Shown here piece after piece: positions 33,689-41,721 of a stretch of DNA of 64,000 nucleotides. Under the pieces are notes generated by a model. It saw only the letters and a list, made by a program, of their open reading frames with translations, was not told the origin of the DNA and made no database searches. The stretch is from Myxococcota bacterium (GTDB lineage: Bacteria; Myxococcota_A; UBA9160; UBA4427). Every line of letters starts with the position of its first letter. Position 1 is the first letter of the stretch. The stretch is taken from positions 62,001 to 126,000 of the forward strand of contig JAQWRT010000092.1 of the NCBI GenBank assembly GCA_029243605.1, read 5' to 3'. The position numbers were made by a program, and so were the translations under genes.

Positions 33689-34597
33689 GTGGCAGACAAA
33701 AGCACCTACGAACACATCCTCTATGAAGTTGATCGCAATCGGGCCCGTGTGACACTCAACCGGCCCAAACAGCGAAACGCACTCTCGCTCGCACTGCTCG
33801 AAGAATTCCAAGCAGCGCTTTGGGAGGCAGACGACGATCAATCCGTGCACTCTGTGATCGTTCGGGGTTCAGGTCTTGGGTTTTCGGCGGGGTACGATCT
33901 TGCTCCCAGTCGCTCGTCCCGCCCTGACGATGGAGTTAAGCGGCGGTCGGGGAGGGGTATCGAGGATGACACCTGGGGGCTCGAGCAGTTTCAGCGATGC
34001 ATGCGAACTCTCTGGGAAATGCACAAGCCCTCGATTGCACAAATTCACGGGCACTGTCTTGCTGGCGGTACGGATCTCGCGCTTTATTGTGATATCGTAA
34101 TTGCCGCCGACGATGCTGTTATTGGCTTCCCGCCTCTTCGTAATATGGGCGCACCTCCCAATCATATGTGGCTCTATCATTGCGGGCCCCAGTGGACAAA
34201 GCGCTTGCTCCTGACCGGAGATTCGGTCAGCGGCGAAGACGCTGCGAGGATCGGGTTTGCGATGAAATCGGTCCCGCCTGAATTTCTCGAAAGTGAAGTC
34301 GAGGGCCTGGCAGACCGGTTTGCGTTGGTCGACGCCGACCTTCTCTCTGCGAATAAGCGCATTGTGAACCTCGGCATGGAATTGATGGGCGCTCAGACTT
34401 TGCAGAGGCTTGCCGCCGAAAACGATGCCAAGGCTCATACGGCGCGTGCCGCACGCCAGGTTTTCAAGGACTTCGCGAGCAAGGGCGTGAAGCAGACAAT
34501 TGCCGAACGCGATGCCCCTTTCGGGGACAGCAGGGCCCGGGTGATCGGCCCCGAACGTCGCGACGCGGACGGTCGGCTTCTGCCCCCGTCCGAGTAG
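33689..34597 (+). CDS. Enoyl-CoA hydratase/isomerase (crotonase) family protein
   Basis: The 302-residue crotonase starts at GTG with GGAGG 6 bases upstream. Blocks are VTLNRPKQRNALSLALLEEF, the oxyanion loop GLGFSAGYDLAPSRSS, then HGHCLAGGTDLALYCDIVIA and VIGFPPLRNMGAPPN. Where hydratases have a second Glu, this protein reads PLRNMGAPP, so it may be an isomerase, hydrolase or other crotonase rather than a hydratase. The segment before helix 3 (about residues 75-95, RSSRPDDGVKRRSGRG) is longer than usual. It is divergent from the ThuA gene and convergent with the esterase gene. Acts on CoA thioesters in the cytoplasm. Confidence 0.85.
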   Translation: MADKSTYEHILYEVDRNRARVTLNRPKQRNALSLALLEEFQAALWEADDDQSVHSVIVRGSGLGFSAGYDLAPSRSSRPDDGVKRRSGRGIEDDTWGLEQFQRCMRTLWEMHKPSIAQIHGHCLAGGTDLALYCDIVIAADDAVIGFPPLRNMGAPPNHMWLYHCGPQWTKRLLLTGDSVSGEDAARIGFAMKSVPPEFLESEVEGLADRFALVDADLLSANKRIVNLGMELMGAQTLQRLAAENDAKAHTARAARQVFKDFASKGVKQTIAERDAPFGDSRARVIGPERRDADGRLLPPSE

Positions 34598-34680
34598 AGA
34601 AGCCCTCGCGCCCAGACTACGATTTATTTCTCGGGGTTGAAGCTGAGCTGTGCCCAGTTCAGGCCCGGACCGAGAGGGAC

Positions 34681-35673
34681 TCAGTCTTGCTTCCGGATAT
34701 CCATGACCAGGACCTTGGCGATTTCATCGATGCAGGCGTCGGCTTGGGGCCAGACGCCGACCTTGTCGAGAAAGGCGTGGCCGAGCCCGTTGTATCGGAC
34801 GGTTCGTGTCGGGACGCCTGCGGCATCGAGCTTCTGCGCGTATGCCTCACCCTGATCTCGGATGAAGCAATACTCGGCGGTGAGCACCAGGGCCGGGGGC
34901 ATGCCGTCAAAAGTTTCCGCTAGCCAGGGCGAGCAGTGCGGGTGAGTCACTAACTCTTTGTTCTCCACGTAGGCCGCCTGCATGAAATCGCCGAGGTTCG
35001 GCGCCTTTCCGTACTCGGGCTCGCCGGTCTCCTCGGCGCAGCGACCGGACAAGTCGACGCCGGGATAGATGAGTACCTGACGGGCGATGGGTGGTCCATG
35101 GCGCTCATGGGCAAGCAGGCAGCAGACGGTTGCAAAATTTCCGCCGGCACTATCCCCAGCGACTACGAGATGTGAGGAGTCTCCGCCCAGTTCTTCTCCG
35201 TGCTCGGCCGCCCAGAGAAGCGCCGCGTAGGAGTCCTCGAGGCCAGCGGGAAATTTGTGCTCTGGGGCAAGGCGGTAGTCCACGTTGATCACGATGAAGC
35301 CCGCCCGATCTGCGATGCCTCGGCAGATATTTTCTACAGCTTCGACGCTTCCGGCGACCCAGCCGCCTCCATGGAAATAGAGGAGGATCGGGAGCCCCTC
35401 TCCCTCGGGCGAGTAAATCCGCAGGGGAATCTCGCCACCGGGCCCGGGAATCGAGCGGTGGCGAACCGTAATTGGCTTCTTCGCGATATCGCGGTTGGGG
35501 TAGCCGAAACCTTTTCGCATTGCCTTGACGATGAGCGAGTTCGGGATCAGGCGCATCAGCCAGGGGCGGATGAAACGCTGGGCTTTCTGGATGGCTTCGA
35601 GTTCTGGGCGAAACTCGGGAAAGGGCTCGCCCCCCTCGATTCCGAGCGGTCCCGGACGAATTTCGATCTTCAT
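34681..35673 (-). CDS. Alpha/beta hydrolase of the hormone-sensitive lipase family
   Basis: The 330-residue protein has ILLYFHGGGWVAGSVEAVEN (the HGGGW oxyanion-hole motif of HSL/family IV esterases; the sequence reads PILLYFHGGGW), VDYRLAPEHKFPAGLEDSYA, and the nucleophile elbow VVAGDSAGGNFA with Ser in GDSAGG. The late Asp and His appear in LVLTAEYCFIRDQGEAYA and GLGHAFLDK. These enzymes hydrolyse short-chain esters or lactones. No signal peptide, so cytoplasmic. The SDR gene follows on the same strand 61 bases upstream in transcription order, so the pair probably forms one operon. Confidence 0.88.
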   Translation of the reverse strand: MKIEIRPGPLGIEGGEPFPEFRPELEAIQKAQRFIRPWLMRLIPNSLIVKAMRKGFGYPNRDIAKKPITVRHRSIPGPGGEIPLRIYSPEGEGLPILLYFHGGGWVAGSVEAVENICRGIADRAGFIVINVDYRLAPEHKFPAGLEDSYAALLWAAEHGEELGGDSSHLVVAGDSAGGNFATVCCLLAHERHGPPIARQVLIYPGVDLSGRCAEETGEPEYGKAPNLGDFMQAAYVENKELVTHPHCSPWLAETFDGMPPALVLTAEYCFIRDQGEAYAQKLDAAGVPTRTVRYNGLGHAFLDKVGVWPQADACIDEIAKVLVMDIRKQD

Positions 35674-35734
35674 TCGAACTGGCTCATGGTGCTCGACCTC
35701 ATAGTGTCAAGTGAAGGAGAGAGGGTTGGCCCCT

Positions 35735-36607
35735 CTAGCCCGAACTTTCGTCTTCATCGGGTGCGATGGGGATCTGGAAAGTTTCAGGATTAGAGCCCGC
35801 GATAATCGGCCGCAGTCGGCTTTCGATCATCTCGAACCAGTCGTGGGTCAAGATGTAGAAGCGATCCTCGTGGATCGCGTCGACCACCTGGCGGCCCACG
35901 TCATCGGGGTCCAGTCCATCCTTGATATTCTGCTCTACCAGCTTTCGCATTTGTCCGACAAGCGGGTTATCGGCTTCAGGCATCGCCCGGGGAGCTTCTG
36001 GGCGATTTCGCTCGGATTCGATGATGCGGGTATTGACCCAGCCCGGGCAAAGCACGGAAACACCGATGGGCAACTTTCGATCTTCCATATCGCGGTAGAT
36101 GGCCTCGGAGAGCGCTACTACAGCGTGTTTCGAGACACCGTAAATTCCTCGGGCGACGACAAGGCCGGCGATGGAGGCCGTGTTGACGACATGACCTCCC
36201 TCATTTTGCTCGACCATGAGCGGGACGAAACGCCGGATACCCTGGAGAACGGCGTTGAAGTTGACGCCCATGACCCAGTCCCATTCTTCCGAGGGCTGTT
36301 CCCAGATTGGGAGAGGCAGACCGCCGGCGACACCGGCGTTGTTGCAGAGCACGTGGACCGCACCGTAGGCGGCCAGAGTCTCGTCTCTCAGATCGTCCAT
36401 CGAGGCTTCATTGGCCACGTCGCAGCAAACGGAGGTTACGTCTGCGCCCGAGTCCCGGAGTTGGGCGGTCGCCTCGGTGAGTGGAGCCTGCTCAATATCG
36501 GCCAGGACGACCCGGGCGCCTTCGGCGCAGAGAGCCTTTGCCATGCCCAGGCCAATTCCGCTCGCCGCACCCGTGACAACGGCTACTCGACCGCGAAGTT
36601 CTTTCAC
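35735..36607 (-). CDS. Short-chain dehydrogenase/reductase (SDR)
   Basis: The 290-residue protein starts at GTG 36607 with AGGAGA 6-8 bases upstream. The longer frame to 36727 is rejected because it adds a non-conserved Ser/Gly/Pro-rich leader. SDR features are VVTGAASGIG (residues 9-18), VLADIEQAPLTE with Asp after beta2 (NAD preference), LCNNAGVAGG, VNTASIAGL with the catalytic Ser, and YGVSKHA. Downstream comes CPGWVNTRI. The C-terminal extension beyond residue 250 (HEDRFYILTHDWFEMIESRL) is common in SDRs of actinobacterial and myxobacterial lipid catabolism. The esterase gene follows on the same strand. Confidence 0.88.
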   Translation of the reverse strand: MKELRGRVAVVTGAASGIGLGMAKALCAEGARVVLADIEQAPLTEATAQLRDSGADVTSVCCDVANEASMDDLRDETLAAYGAVHVLCNNAGVAGGLPLPIWEQPSEEWDWVMGVNFNAVLQGIRRFVPLMVEQNEGGHVVNTASIAGLVVARGIYGVSKHAVVALSEAIYRDMEDRKLPIGVSVLCPGWVNTRIIESERNRPEAPRAMPEADNPLVGQMRKLVEQNIKDGLDPDDVGRQVVDAIHEDRFYILTHDWFEMIESRLRPIIAGSNPETFQIPIAPDEDESSG

Positions 36608-36780
36608 AAGGGTCTCCTGCTTCTTATTTCTGGCCAGCGAGCCTACCAAGTCTCCGCCCGGATGCAGCCCCGGACCCAGCCCAGTCCAAGGAGAAGACCG
36701 GTTGAGGGTTCCGGTAGCCGATTCCAACCCGAAGCCACCGGCTCGGAGTCAGCCCCTCTCTCCCTTAGGCAGATTCAAAA

Positions 36781-37035
36781 TTAGTCTGGGTATCGTCGTC
36801 GGGAGTGACCGAGTTCAAGATGAGCCCGATAGAGTCCACTCAGATTGGCTGCCCTGCGATCAACCCCCTCCAAGCTGAGGTTTAGGCCCGCGGCTTCGAG
36901 CCGCTGGGTTCCACGGATCTCCAGGACAGCCGCTTCCAGAAGCGTTCTGAGGGTAGGATGGGGAGGAATAATCAGAAAAGCGCAATCGAATCGCAGACGG
37001 ACGATGCCAGAAGGCCCGGAATCACCCTCCGGGGG
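36781..37035 (-). pseudogene. Coding remnant without a start codon
   Basis: A stop-free minus-strand frame of 85 codons lies between TAA at 37036-37038 and its own TAA at 36781-36783. It has no usable ATG or GTG. The translation looks like real protein: VRLRFDCAFLIIPPHPTLRT then LLEAAVLEIRGTQRLEAAGL and SGLYRAHLELGHSRRRYPD. In contrast, the opposite frames are Arg/Ser/Pro-rich, as is typical of shadows. It is probably the C-terminal end of a lost gene. I cannot name the family. The rest of the 519-base gap between the SDR and the histidine kinase genes holds nothing else I can support. Confidence 0.35.
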
Positions 37036-37126
37036 TTAGGCGAACGCCCTAGAGTGCCCCGTCGACCCCTCCCCTATACTCTTGCCCGCGTCTAGATCCC
37101 GCGAGGCGGGGAGGGGGAAACGGCGA

Positions 37127-39376
37127 ATGGCGGTAGCAGGGAGCGGATCGGTCGGAGATCTTCTTCGCCCCGAGAGTCATGTCTCCCGTCGCCTCGGCCA
37201 GTTGGCGGTTTTCGTTCCGACCATTCTCCTCTGTCAGTACTTTATCGTTTTCGGTTATGAACCCGGCACATTCGGTTTCTGGTGGGTCGCGCTCATATTT
37301 CCTGTACTGCCCGCCGCCGCAGGTATCCGGGCGCTCAGGACGGCGACTCGGCCGGAAACCCGCGTGCGGGTCGCCTGGCTCGCGATTTCCGTAGGGTGTC
37401 TCCTTCTAGCCATGGCCGAGGGCATTTGGGGTTATCTGGAACTTTCAGCCCAAGGAGACAGCCCGCTCACCTCGCTTACCTCCTTGGGCTACACGTTCTC
37501 GTCGCTCTTCCTCCTGCTTGGCCTTTTGATCTACCAGGACAGACCGGTTATGCCGGGCGTCGCCGTGGTTTTGCTGAGCAATCTCTTCATCGTCTTTTCG
37601 TCGGTGGTCTTCGTTTATCTCCTCGCCGTTTATCCCAAGCTGCCCAACGCGACGGCGGAACCCGCTTTGGCAATCCTGAAAACCCTTGAGGGGGCGATCG
37701 TGATGGCTTCGACGGCGACCGCCTTTGCCATGGTCCTCTACCGGCAAGAGGGACAAAAACGCTTGGTCACGCGACTGGTCTTCTTGGGCATGTTCTGCGT
37801 CGTCGCCGAGTACTTAGCCTTTGTCAGTTATTTCGTGACGGATCAAGAGATCACCTCGAACGTTTTCTCTTCGCTCTATCTAGTGGCTGCGGCCCTATTT
37901 TACGTCGCTGCTTCGGAACAGGAGTACGTCCAGGCGGCGCCCGAGGTTGGAAGTGGAGAATCTCGGAGGGAGGAAAGAAGCAAGCAGCTGGAAACCCTCA
38001 TTCCCGCGACTGCGGTGGGGAGCGTATTCTTTGTTGCGATCATGTATCAGGAAGCGATCGTGGGTGCGGTTGTCCCCTATCTTGGAACGGCCATTTTCTT
38101 CCTCGTGTTCGCCCTGGCTGCGAGAGATTGGTGGGCCCAGCGCGTCGAAATCCTTCTCAATAACCGGTTGCGCGAGCAGGCCGCCTTCCTCGTCCGAGCT
38201 AGAGACGCTGCGGAGGCTTCCGACGCCGCTAAGTCCCGATTCCTTTCATGGGTTAGCCACGAAACGAGGACGCCTCTGAGCGGGATCCTGGGTTTCGCCG
38301 AACTTCTCGAGGAGACAGAGTTTGGAGAACTCAACTCGGACCAAAAAGAATTCGTTCATAGTATCCGTGAGTCGGGGCATCACCTTCTCGACCTGATTAA
38401 TGATCTTCTCGACGTGACAAAAATTGCGATGGGTGCGATCGAGCTCTCACTTGAAGACGTCGACCCGTCCGAGACTGTTCGAGAAGTCGTGCAGAACATC
38501 AACTCTGGTTTCGTGAAGGAAATTGCGATCGTCAATCAGGTTGAAGGAGATGTTCCCAAGATTTGGGTCGATGCTCGGCGTTTCAGGCAAAGCCTTTACA
38601 ATCTCTTGTCCAATGCGATGAAGTTCACACCGGCCGGCCGGAGTGTCGGAGTTCGTTGGCACACCGAAGGGAAGGATCGGCTCTGCGTGGAAGTATGGGA
38701 CCAGGGCATCGGTATCGCCGAACACGATCTGGATAAGATCTTTGAAGATTTCTATCAGGTTGACAAGAAGCGAGACGAAGCGCTTGGAGGTAGCGGCATT
38801 GGTCTCGCTCTGACTCGCCGTCTAGTAAACCTTCAGGGTGGCGATGTGCGCGTCGAGAGCCGAGTAGGCTTTGGAAGCCGGTTTTTTCTCACCGTCCCAC
38901 TCGCGGACGTTAGTGCGAACAGGGATCTTCTCAGAATACCAGTAGAGACCGATTCGAGACCTGCGCCCAAGCTATCCGCCCAGGGAACGACGCGAGTGCT
39001 CGTTGTCGATGATGCACGTTCAAATCTGTCGGTGGTTGCGGGCCTGTTGCGTGTTCGGGATATCGAATCCATTCTGGTTGAGAGCGCCGAAGAGGCGATT
39101 GAGTGCATGGTGCGAGAGCGCCCCGAGCTGATTTTGATGGATATTAATATGCCTGACTGCGATGGTTTTCAGGCCTTGACGAGGATCAGGGCCGATGAAC
39201 GTATTTCGGACGCGTACGTCGTAGCGATGACTGCCAGCGCAAGCGAGTCTGATCAAGCACGCTACGTCAAGGCTGGCTTCGACGGGTTCCTAGCCAAACC
39301 CATCGATTCGGCCGGTCTCGATGACCACCTCGCCGAAGCCGCGAAGCGTTTCAGCGAGGCAGGCGGGGAAGTTTAG
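37127..39376 (+). CDS. Hybrid sensor histidine kinase with membrane sensor domain
   Basis: The 749-residue protein starts at an ATG after GGGGAGGGGGAAACG. Residues about 25-335 hold some nine hydrophobic segments with no extracytoplasmic loop of note, so the sensor is within the membrane. The HisKA box FLSWVSHETRTPLSGILGFA contains phospho-acceptor His378. The ATPase has SLYNLLSNAMKFTPAG (N box), VWDQGIGIAEHDLDKIFED (G1) and GGSGIGLALTRRLV (G2). The C-terminal receiver domain has VLVVDD, Asp672 in LMDINMPD, Thr in MTASAS and the Lys in AKPID. No separate regulator gene is adjacent, so output goes through an unlinked phosphotransfer partner. The signal is unknown. Confidence 0.9.
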   Translation: MAVAGSGSVGDLLRPESHVSRRLGQLAVFVPTILLCQYFIVFGYEPGTFGFWWVALIFPVLPAAAGIRALRTATRPETRVRVAWLAISVGCLLLAMAEGIWGYLELSAQGDSPLTSLTSLGYTFSSLFLLLGLLIYQDRPVMPGVAVVLLSNLFIVFSSVVFVYLLAVYPKLPNATAEPALAILKTLEGAIVMASTATAFAMVLYRQEGQKRLVTRLVFLGMFCVVAEYLAFVSYFVTDQEITSNVFSSLYLVAAALFYVAASEQEYVQAAPEVGSGESRREERSKQLETLIPATAVGSVFFVAIMYQEAIVGAVVPYLGTAIFFLVFALAARDWWAQRVEILLNNRLREQAAFLVRARDAAEASDAAKSRFLSWVSHETRTPLSGILGFAELLEETEFGELNSDQKEFVHSIRESGHHLLDLINDLLDVTKIAMGAIELSLEDVDPSETVREVVQNINSGFVKEIAIVNQVEGDVPKIWVDARRFRQSLYNLLSNAMKFTPAGRSVGVRWHTEGKDRLCVEVWDQGIGIAEHDLDKIFEDFYQVDKKRDEALGGSGIGLALTRRLVNLQGGDVRVESRVGFGSRFFLTVPLADVSANRDLLRIPVETDSRPAPKLSAQGTTRVLVVDDARSNLSVVAGLLRVRDIESILVESAEEAIECMVRERPELILMDINMPDCDGFQALTRIRADERISDAYVVAMTASASESDQARYVKAGFDGFLAKPIDSAGLDDHLAEAAKRFSEAGGEV

Positions 39377-39396
39377 AAGACGGGAATCCAGGGGTC

Positions 39397-40170
39397 CTAG
39401 ACCCTGGCGATGCTGACGGCGATATAGTGGACCCAGAGCGGAATCAAGCTCGCCCAATAAGCGACCATCCATGTAAGTCCGATACCGCCGCCCCACGATT
39501 TTGCATCGGTTCTCGGTCTCCGTTGGCGGAGTGCATGGGCTAGGCCTTCCCTCCAAGTTGTCGACCCTTGGGCCCCGGTCTCGGAATGAGCCTCGCCGCG
39601 TAGAGAGCGGAGGTGAAGAATTTGCCATGGCAGGTAGCCAGCGCCGAAGAGTAGATTCAACTGCAGAAGACCGGCTCCTGTAGCTGAGGGGGAAGTCGTT
39701 GCATAGAGGAAAGCGCTTGCCGCGGAATTGGCGGCAAAAATGATGAACCAGCCGACTTCCTCGTAGAAATAGAGGTCTAACCGCTTCAGGAGAATTGCAG
39801 CCCAGACAAAGCCTTGGGAGATCAGAACCTGAACAACCATCAGCCACGAGAGCCCATCCACCCAGGGGATATGCTCGAAGTTGAGAATGCGTATCAGATA
39901 GGCGAATTGGTAGATGTAAGCGACTTCAGAAAAAGTCGCGAGCACTCGGGTCAGGAAGATCGAACTCAGAGGGGTGTCGTGGAAAACCACGTTGTCGAGG
40001 TATCGATTTGGGAAGAGGCAGCGAAACGCCGAAACCCCCAGGAGGATTAGGCCGGGAATCAGGACTTGGGGATGGACTTTGGGGAGCACCCAAAGACTCC
40101 CGATCAAGTAGAGATTGAGAAGAGCCCCCAGCTTGAGAAACCATAAGAGGTGCTTGAAATCAGCCGGCAT
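39397..40170 (-). CDS. Polytopic membrane protein of unknown function
   Basis: The 257-residue protein from ATG 40170 (GGAGAACG upstream) has about six to seven hydrophobic segments, for example LLWFLKLGALLNLYLIGSLW and VLIPGLILLGVSAFRCLFPN. The longer frame to 40314 adds a polar leader and is rejected. A conserved-looking lumenal pair of motifs, CLFPNRYLDNVVFHDTPLSS and YEEVGWFIIFAANS, could suggest a binding site, but I do not recognise the family. It ends 20 bases from the convergent histidine kinase gene. No enzyme motif is seen. Confidence 0.65.
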   Translation of the reverse strand: MPADFKHLLWFLKLGALLNLYLIGSLWVLPKVHPQVLIPGLILLGVSAFRCLFPNRYLDNVVFHDTPLSSIFLTRVLATFSEVAYIYQFAYLIRILNFEHIPWVDGLSWLMVVQVLISQGFVWAAILLKRLDLYFYEEVGWFIIFAANSAASAFLYATTSPSATGAGLLQLNLLFGAGYLPWQILHLRSLRGEAHSETGAQGSTTWREGLAHALRQRRPRTDAKSWGGGIGLTWMVAYWASLIPLWVHYIAVSIARV

Positions 40171-40269
40171 CGTTGATCGTTCTCCATGGGGAGCCAAAGT
40201 CGGCACCCCTTGATTGTATCTGGCGGGTGGGGCCGAGATCGACTGCCCTGCTAAAGCATAAACGCCTAG

Positions 40270-40458
40270 CTTGTCCTTTGCCTGATTAGTAGCCAGGGAG
40301 CTCGCTTCTGGCACGATGCCGTCCGCTTCAATGGGCTAGGACCTGAGCTGAATTTCCGGGAGATGTTGGAAGAACTCCCGCCTTCGGCTCGCTATATTCT
40401 CCCGAACGTTGATTCCCTATCCCTGGAAGAGGTTGCCAGGTGGCTTCTCGGTCGTTGA
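40270..40458 (+). pseudogene. C-terminal coding remnant, possibly of a TIM-barrel isomerase-like protein
   Basis: Between TAG (40267-40269) and TGA (40456-40458) is a 62-codon frame whose second half reads as convincing protein: FWHDAVRFNGLGPELNFREM, LEELPPSARYILPNVDSLSL, EEVARWLLGR. There is no upstream ATG. The end pattern (charged loop, LEELPPxARYxLP, sLEEVxRWL) recalls the last strand and helix of sugar-phosphate isomerase/epimerase-like TIM barrels. This is a tentative match by eye. It lies in the 321-base gap before the VOC gene, which contains no other supportable feature. Read as a decayed gene tail. Confidence 0.35.
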
Positions 40459-40491
40459 AGGCTGCTCGGGGGTCACTGAGGAGAAGAGAGA

Positions 40492-41034
40492 ATGAGACTG
40501 CAGTGGTCCCACAGCGTAATCCGAGTTCGTGACCTCGAACTCATGGTTGCCTTCTATCGCGACATCCTTGGCTTTCAGGTCGCCGACCGGGGCCTTCTTG
40601 GCCCAGAGGGTCCGGAGGTCGTCTTCATGAGCGGCAGTTCGACAGATCACCATCAGATTGCCTTTGCCAAGGCAAGGGGTGAAGAGGACGCTTCCAGCTT
40701 GGAGCATATGGCATTTCGCGTCGACTCAATCGCAGACGTTCGGACCATGTTCGAGAGAGTGACGAAGGACGACCGTGTGCAGGGTGCCGCTCCGATTACC
40801 CACGGAAACGCCATTTCAGTCTATTTTTCCGATCCCGAGAAAAACGGTATCGAAATTTTCTGCGACTCTCCGTTCAGCGTTCAACAACCGCAGATCAGGG
40901 GTTGGGATCCTGGCTCGAGTGATGCGGAAATATTGGCAGCCGTGGAGTCCGGGTTCCGAGAGGAGCCGGGCTTTATGCCGATGGACGAGTACAGGGCGCA
41001 GAAGGCTCAGGAATTCGGTGAAAACGACGCTTGA
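40492..41034 (+). CDS. VOC superfamily protein (glyoxalase/extradiol dioxygenase-like)
   Basis: The 180-residue protein has two beta-alpha-beta-beta-beta modules: WSHSVIRVRDLELMVAFYRD at the N-terminus with metal-ligand His7, a central HHQIAFAKARGEEDASSLEH, and NGIEIFCDSPF near residue 125 with the ligand Glu. That gives the usual His/His/Glu set of extradiol-type VOC proteins. The C-terminal 40 residues (EPGFMPMDEYRAQKAQEFGE) are an extension seen in 2,3-dihydroxybiphenyl dioxygenase-like proteins. Ring cleavage, isomerisation or glutathione chemistry are all possible for this superfamily. The DUF308 gene follows 35 bases downstream. Confidence 0.82.
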   Translation: MRLQWSHSVIRVRDLELMVAFYRDILGFQVADRGLLGPEGPEVVFMSGSSTDHHQIAFAKARGEEDASSLEHMAFRVDSIADVRTMFERVTKDDRVQGAAPITHGNAISVYFSDPEKNGIEIFCDSPFSVQQPQIRGWDPGSSDAEILAAVESGFREEPGFMPMDEYRAQKAQEFGENDA

Positions 41035-41069
41035 GTTTTGGCGTTATTACTCTGGAAAGGGAGGGCAAC

Positions 41070-41642
41070 ATGGATATTGCAGAAGGCATGACTGAGGAAC
41101 GGCTGACTGAGGTCCTGAAGAAGAGTTCGGGCCTGCTTCTCGCTGTCGGCATCTTGCAGGTCGTGCTCGGTACAGCGGCCATCCTCGTTCCTCAGGTAGC
41201 CACGGTGGTGGGTGTCGAGGTTCTCGCGGTGATGCTCTGCATATCTGCTGTCGCTCAAGGCTTTCTCGCTACTCGAGTCCCGGGCTGGAAAGGGACTTCA
41301 CTTTTGGCCGTCGCAGCCCTGGCAAGTCTGGCTGTGGGTATCTTGATCTTGGCAGATCCTCTGGAAGGCGCCGTCGCGATTACCCTGCTCGTCGCCATTT
41401 CATGTGGCTTCGAGGGGGTGAGCCGATTAATCCTGGGCCTGAGCGAGGCGGGTGCGAATTCGCGCGGGGGACTGTTGATCAGTGGCTTGGCGGGTGTTCT
41501 TGTTTCCGGGCTTCTCATCGCTCAATGGCCCGAAGACGCTGTTTGGGCCATTGGTCTACTGATGGGCGTGAATCTCTTGATGGGCGGCGCGGCATTGGCG
41601 GGTATCGCCATGGCTGCGCGCAGAGACAGTACATCGGGGTAG
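41070..41642 (+). CDS. HdeD/DUF308 family membrane protein
   Basis: The 190-residue protein begins at an ATG with AAAGGGAGGG upstream. It has six hydrophobic segments of the HdeD type: GLLLAVGILQVVLGTAAILV, VLAVMLCISAVAQGFLA, LLAVAALASLAVGILIL, then ILLGxSExG-like LILGLSEAGANSRGGLLISG and WAIGLLMGVNLLMGGAAL. HdeD in E. coli is linked to acid resistance, but most homologues have no known role. It sits 35 bases after the VOC gene, likely in the same transcript. The stop codon is the first three bases of a 13-bp tandem repeat. Confidence 0.85.
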   Translation: MDIAEGMTEERLTEVLKKSSGLLLAVGILQVVLGTAAILVPQVATVVGVEVLAVMLCISAVAQGFLATRVPGWKGTSLLAVAALASLAVGILILADPLEGAVAITLLVAISCGFEGVSRLILGLSEAGANSRGGLLISGLAGVLVSGLLIAQWPEDAVWAIGLLMGVNLLMGGAALAGIAMAARRDSTSG

Positions 41643-41691
41643 TGCGTAGGAGTAGTGCGTAGGAGTAGTGCGTAGGAATAGTGCGCAGAAT
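41640..41691. repeat. Four-copy 13-bp tandem repeat
   Basis: The unit TAGTGCGTAGGAG is repeated from the stop codon of the DUF308 gene: copies start at 41640, 41653, 41666 and 41679. The third ends AAT-ward with one change, and the fourth (TAGTGCGCAGAAT) is diverged. Each copy brings an in-phase-shifting TAG, so the 13-base period places stops in changing frames. The array lies in the 79 bases between two convergent genes. A slipped-strand origin is likely; a termination role is possible. Confidence 0.85.
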
Positions 41692-41721
41692 ATAGTACCC
41701 AGGGAACCGAGGAGTTCGGTC

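Noticed and set aside
35711-36784. 357-codon plus-strand open frame
   Set aside because: Antisense to a clear SDR gene with complete active site.
41640-41691. CRISPR-like repeat
   Set aside because: Units are 13 bp with no spacers; a simple tandem repeat.
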